From NCBI GenBank assembly GCA_002299895.1, contig DBOC01000015.1, positions 1 to 64,000 of the forward strand: a stretch of 64,000 bases of DNA, given 5' to 3'. The notes below the pieces were generated by a model. It was given only the letters and a program-made list of their open reading frames with translations, made no database searches and was not told the origin of the DNA. Source of the DNA: Sphingomonadales bacterium UBA656 (GTDB taxonomy: Bacteria; Pseudomonadota; Alphaproteobacteria; Sphingomonadales; Sphingomonadaceae). Below, one piece after another: positions 60,386-64,000 of this stretch. Position 1 is the stretch's first letter. Each line of letters starts with the position of its first letter. The translations under genes were made by a program, and so were the position numbers.

Positions 60386-61197
60386 ATTTTCCGCCCCGCG
60401 CGGCCCGCAAGCTCAATGGTGTAATGCCACGCGATCCGGCCTGAACGGCCCCCGCGCCCTTGGGCAAAACCTAATGCGTCGGCTTCGTCCCAGTCCAAGT
60501 CGAAATGGCTGGCATAGCTGCTGACCATGCGCAGATATGCATCCTGATCAGGATATTGAAAACCCAGTTTCAGGCCAAATCGGTCGGCCAAGGCAAGGCT
60601 GTCGTCGATGGCATCGCGCGCGTTCATGGCGTCAGCCTGTTCATTATTGTCGCGCTCGACGATGTTCCGGCGGTTGGATGTAACGCAAAGCCGGACATTG
60701 TTGGGACGCGCCTCAACCCCGCCCTCCAGCAACGACCGCAATAGGCGCGCATTTTGGTCATGTGGCTCGAACGAAATATCGTCGATGAACAGCAAATAAC
60801 GCCGACCCGACGCGCCAAGTTCTTCAAACAAGGCGGGCAGGCTCGTCAAATGACTTGCGGCGGCTTCGACCAAGGCGATGAAGAAACCATCATCCTGTAG
60901 TGCAGCCACCACCGATTTAACCAAGGCTGATTTCCCCATGCCGCGTGCGCCCCATAACAGGACATCATGCGCTGCTGCGCCCGAGGCATGTCGCCGGCAA
61001 TTTTCATACAGATCGGTCTTTTGCCGGTCGACCCCGACAATCAGATCAATGGGCAGTGGCTTGAAACCCTGTACCGCTGCCAAGGTCGTTCCGTTCCAAT
61101 GATAAGCGGGGGACGACGACAGATCGATGGGTGGCGCGGGCGGCGGGGACAGCCGCTCCAGCGCTTCGGCGATCCGTTTCAGCGCCTGCTCGTTCAA
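60382..61197 (-). CDS. DUF815 AAA-type ATP-binding protein
   Basis: The 271-residue protein is a single AAA-like ATPase of the DUF815 family, with Walker A GARGMGKSA (83-91), Walker B LLFIDDISF near 135-143, and an arginine finger-like region later (RFGLKLGFQYP). The family is widespread and cytosolic but has no well-defined job. Its TTG start overlaps the acyl-CoA dehydrogenase stop by four bases (TTGA), so it is translated from the same transcript. There is a proline-rich patch at 18-24. Confidence 0.87.
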   Translation of the reverse strand: MNEQALKRIAEALERLSPPPAPPIDLSSSPAYHWNGTTLAAVQGFKPLPIDLIVGVDRQKTDLYENCRRHASGAAAHDVLLWGARGMGKSALVKSVVAALQDDGFFIALVEAAASHLTSLPALFEELGASGRRYLLFIDDISFEPHDQNARLLRSLLEGGVEARPNNVRLCVTSNRRNIVERDNNEQADAMNARDAIDDSLALADRFGLKLGFQYPDQDAYLRMVSSYASHFDLDWDEADALGFAQGRGGRSGRIAWHYTIELAGRAGRKI

Positions 61198-62930
61198 GCA
61201 GCCAAATCCTCGGCATCCAGGGTGTAGAGCAATTCCGCCCCCGATATTGCAGTGCCTTTATAGGCCAAAGCCTCTGGTACCATGACGTCCAGATAATAAC
61301 GGCAAGCCGCGACCTTACTGCGCAAAAATGCGCTGGTGTCACAATCGGCAATCTCGGCTTGCGCGGCGCGCAACTGCTTCAACATCAACCAACCTGATGT
61401 GACGACCGCCATCATATTTGTATAAGCATAGCTGCCTGCCAAACGGTCATCAACCTCCGCACCGATGAGATATTCAGTGACTTCAGCGGTTGCCGCGCAC
61501 AGCGCAGACAGACCCGAATGGTCTGCCGCATCTGCGGCAATCGCCGTAAGGTGATTGCGGATAACATCGCCGCCTTGCATCGCCAGTTTACGGCCAACCA
61601 AATCCGCCGCCTGAATGCCATTGGTGCCTTCGTAAATCGCGGCAATACGAATATCGCGATAATATTGCGCGGCACCCGTTTCCTCGACAAAGCCCATGCC
61701 GCCATGCACTTGAATGCCCAGCGAGGCAATTTCGCTGCCCATGTCGGTGCCATAGGTTTTGGCCAGTGGCGTCAACAAATCGACCATCTCCTGCGCACCT
61801 GCTTCACCAATTGTGGCGCGATCCACATAGCCGGAGGCGAGATACAATAAGGCGCGGATTGCCTGCGTGCCGGCCTTCATCCGCATCAACATACGACGCA
61901 CGTCGGGATGCTCAACAATCGCGACAGGTGCACGCGATGGTCCGCTTGCCTTGGCCGACTGCACCCGCTCGCGCGCGAACCAGATTGCCTTTTGCGTTGC
62001 GGCCTCGGCAATTTGCACACCTTGCAGACCGACATTGAGCCGCGCGTTATTCATCATCGTGAACATCGCTCGCATGCCGCCAAATTCAGGACCAATGAGT
62101 TCGCCAATACATTCGCCTTCTTCGCCAAAGGCCAAGACGCAGGTGGGCGAGGCGTTAAGTCCCATCTTATGTTCGATTGATACGACCTTGATATCATTGG
62201 CATTACCGATGCTGCCATCGGCATGAACTTGATATTTGGGCACTAAAAACAGCGAAATGCCCTTGGTCCCGGCGGGACCATCGGGGGTGCGGGCGAGGAC
62301 CAAATGGACGATATTTTCCGCCATGTCATGGTCGCCAAAGCTGATGTAAATTTTTGTGCCTTTGATCTGGTAAGTGCCATCACCGCGCGGGGTGGCGGTC
62401 GACTTCAGCGCGCCGACGTCGGACCCAGCCTGTGGCTCGGTCAGGTTCATCGTGCCTGAATAGGCGCCCGTTGAAAGCTTGGGCAGAAACAATTCTTTCT
62501 GCCGATCGGTGCCATGATGGTTAATCGCTTCAATCGCGCCCACCGACAAAATAGGGCAAAGCGCAAAGGCCATATTTGCCCCGCCAAGCGAATCCAGCGC
62601 AACTGTCGCCAGTGAAAAAGGCAAACCTTGGCCGCCAAATTCGGCAGGCGCGTTGATCGAACCCCAGCCATTGGCCACATAAGATTTATACGCTGCAACA
62701 AAACCCTCGGGCATCACCACTTTGCCATTCACAAGCCGCGCACCAACGGTGTCACCAATACGGTTCAGCGGGGCAAATTCTCCTTCGGCAAAGGCGCCAA
62801 TGCCCTCAACTATGGCCTGCACCATATCGGGCGTCGCATCGGCGAAGCGCGCATGCTGCGCCAATGCATCAATGCCGACGATATGCTTGAGGACAAAATT
62901 CTGTTCTGCGACGGGTGCTGAAAACGCCAT
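61194..62930 (-). CDS. Acyl-CoA dehydrogenase (FadE-like, long form)
   Basis: The 578-residue flavoprotein has the acyl-CoA dehydrogenase N-, middle- and C-domains (LTEPQAGSDVGALKSTA and IQVHGGMGFVEETGAAQYYRDIRI, family hallmarks) plus an extra C-terminal stretch of about 100 residues typical of the longer FadE5-like type. It would remove hydrogens from long- or branched-chain acyl-CoA in beta-oxidation, passing electrons to ETF. It precedes the DUF815 gene. ATG 62930 begins MAFSAPVAEQ. Confidence 0.93.
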   Translation of the reverse strand: MAFSAPVAEQNFVLKHIVGIDALAQHARFADATPDMVQAIVEGIGAFAEGEFAPLNRIGDTVGARLVNGKVVMPEGFVAAYKSYVANGWGSINAPAEFGGQGLPFSLATVALDSLGGANMAFALCPILSVGAIEAINHHGTDRQKELFLPKLSTGAYSGTMNLTEPQAGSDVGALKSTATPRGDGTYQIKGTKIYISFGDHDMAENIVHLVLARTPDGPAGTKGISLFLVPKYQVHADGSIGNANDIKVVSIEHKMGLNASPTCVLAFGEEGECIGELIGPEFGGMRAMFTMMNNARLNVGLQGVQIAEAATQKAIWFARERVQSAKASGPSRAPVAIVEHPDVRRMLMRMKAGTQAIRALLYLASGYVDRATIGEAGAQEMVDLLTPLAKTYGTDMGSEIASLGIQVHGGMGFVEETGAAQYYRDIRIAAIYEGTNGIQAADLVGRKLAMQGGDVIRNHLTAIAADAADHSGLSALCAATAEVTEYLIGAEVDDRLAGSYAYTNMMAVVTSGWLMLKQLRAAQAEIADCDTSAFLRSKVAACRYYLDVMVPEALAYKGTAISGAELLYTLDAEDLAA

Positions 62931-62981
62931 GTTGAATAAATATTCCTGTTAAAGCGGGTCTGCATCCGCCTATAGCCGTTT

Positions 62982-63938
62982 ATGATGTTTGGCTCAAATA
63001 CCTTGGGGAATGGCTGGGTTGTGCCCGCTGACGACGCTGCGATTACCGCTGCGGCGCAGCTTCTGCATGCCGGACAGATTGTGGCGATTCCCACAGAGAC
63101 GGTATACGGCCTTGCCGCTGACGCGCAAAATGCAGAGGCCGTCGCGCATATTTATGCGGCAAAGGGGCGGCCGGATTTTAATCCGCTTATCGTACATGTT
63201 CGTGATCGGAAAGCCGCAGAAAAGCTTGGCCTGTTCAACGCTACTGCGCAGGCACTGGCGGAGGCGTTTTGGCCGGGCCCCTTGACGCTGGTTTTGCCGC
63301 TAAAACAGGGCGCTCCGGTCGCCCGCGCGGTAACGGCGGGGCTGCCCACCATCGCCATTCGCTGCCCGAACCATCCGGTGATGCAGGCATTGCTCCTAAA
63401 AAGCGATTTAAGCCTCGCTGCGCCCTCTGCAAACCGGAGTGGGGCAATCAGCCCGACGCGGGCGGATCATGTCTTAAAAGGGCTTGGCGGGGCTGTGCCG
63501 ATGATTTTAGACGGGGGTCCTTGTTCAGCAGGCTTGGAATCTACGATTGTCGCCGTGCGCGATGATGGTTGGCAGATACTAAGGCCGGGGCCAGTCACCT
63601 CCATAGAAATTGAGCAGACGCTCGGATACCCGCCATTGTCCTTACCCACTGCGTCAATTGAGGCACCGGGGCAAATGGCCAGCCATTATGCGCCATCCAA
63701 GCCCGTCCGCCTGAATGTTGCGGTCCCAGAAAAAGACGAGTATTTGATTGGGTTTGGCGCAATTGCGGGCGACGACAATTTGTCGGCAACGGGCGATTTG
63801 GCGCAGGCCGCCGCGCATTTATTTGAGGCGCTTCACAATGCAGATGCCAGCTTGGCCAGCGCGATTGCCGTCGCGCCCATTCCGCACGAGGGCATAGGCA
63901 TTGCTATCAACGACCGGCTATCGAGGGCGGCTGCTTGA
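62982..63938 (+). CDS. tsaC: L-threonylcarbamoyladenylate synthase (Sua5/TsaC)
   Basis: The enzyme makes threonylcarbamoyl-AMP for the t6A37 modification of tRNAs that read ANN codons. The 318-residue protein has the N-terminal YrdC domain (ETVYGLAADAQNAEAV near residues 36-51; SLAAPSANRSGAISPT) and the smaller C-terminal Sua5 domain, so it is the two-domain Sua5 type, not the short TsaC. The first codons are ATG ATG at 62982. It diverges from the acyl-CoA dehydrogenase across 51 bases. The tail of the window after it holds nothing I can name. Confidence 0.94.
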   Translation: MMFGSNTLGNGWVVPADDAAITAAAQLLHAGQIVAIPTETVYGLAADAQNAEAVAHIYAAKGRPDFNPLIVHVRDRKAAEKLGLFNATAQALAEAFWPGPLTLVLPLKQGAPVARAVTAGLPTIAIRCPNHPVMQALLLKSDLSLAAPSANRSGAISPTRADHVLKGLGGAVPMILDGGPCSAGLESTIVAVRDDGWQILRPGPVTSIEIEQTLGYPPLSLPTASIEAPGQMASHYAPSKPVRLNVAVPEKDEYLIGFGAIAGDDNLSATGDLAQAAAHLFEALHNADASLASAIAVAPIPHEGIGIAINDRLSRAAA

Positions 63939-64000
63939 TCTAAAAACTGTGCGGCTTTCACCCGTTTTAGTACCAAAAAAATTGGTTAATAAGTTGCATA

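Noticed and set aside
63939..64000. Partial gene at the right edge
   Set aside because: The final 62 bases are AT-rich with no start, ribosome site or recognisable coding; nothing can be supported.

Overview
The window looks like ordinary chromosome from a sphingomonad-type alphaproteobacterium (order Sphingomonadales, Sphingorhabdus/Sphingopyxis-like). This rests on a crtY-crtI-crtB carotenoid operon, a ~1550-residue NAD-glutamate dehydrogenase, a HisZ-type histidine regulatory subunit, a branch-B-like PutA, an alphaproteobacterial-style serC leader, moderately high GC, and paired ~20-base hairpins between genes of the kind common in sphingomonads. The genus is inference. I see no phage, plasmid, transposase, integron, CRISPR or rRNA.

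Layout. 1-4 kb: tRNA-Arg(ACG), queC-queE (queuosine precursor), a small membrane protein, pmbA, a CysQ-like phosphatase. 4-8.3 kb (minus): crtY-crtI-LOG-crtB, a carotenoid operon with a LOG-type phosphoribohydrolase gene embedded in it. 8.4-10.7 kb: exported metallo-beta-lactamase-fold hydrolase, sterol-desaturase-type di-iron hydroxylase, DUF2141 protein. 10.8-14.7 kb: di-haem peroxidase lipoprotein diverging from thiC with a TPP riboswitch. 14.8-20 kb: cspA, two small minus-strand genes, a Baeyer-Villiger-type monooxygenase, an M17 aminopeptidase, an NlpC/P60 protein. 20-29 kb: argC, map, a CinA N-domain protein, an M16 protease, hslV-hslU, a nitrilase-family amidase. 29-37 kb: EamA transporter, polA, pheA, cytochrome c, a second LOG protein, an extensin-family lipoprotein, a ferric-reductase-like membrane protein with a PepSY partner. 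37-43 kb: serC (with leader RNA), serA, hisZ, purA. 43-54.8 kb: MFS transporter, methyltransferase, dicarboxylate symporter, giant GDH, HD protein, a LytS/LytTR-type two-component pair, a dienelactone-hydrolase-family protein. 54.8-64 kb: tadA, rpmB, putA, a tiny membrane protein, a PQQ-type sugar dehydrogenase, a DUF815 ATPase, an acyl-CoA dehydrogenase and Sua5/TsaC.

How it works together. Most genes are housekeeping: tRNA and nucleoside modification (queC, queE, tadA, tsaC), amino-acid synthesis (argC, serC, serA, hisZ, pheA), proline and glutamate catabolism (putA, gdh), thiamine and purine synthesis, proteolysis (hslVU, M16, M17, map). The accessory interest lies in RNA- and DNA-level control: a TPP riboswitch whose expression platform can be read from the sequence, a serC leader that hides its Shine-Dalgarno in a tetraloop hairpin, a probable leaderless hslV driven by an RpoH-like promoter, two AT-rich palindromic candidate operators, and four copies of a paired-hairpin intergenic repeat.

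I did not find a convincing wholly new system. The best candidates for a second look are the LOG gene inside the carotenoid operon, the leaderless heat-shock hslV, the repeat family, and the ferric-reductase/PepSY pair.
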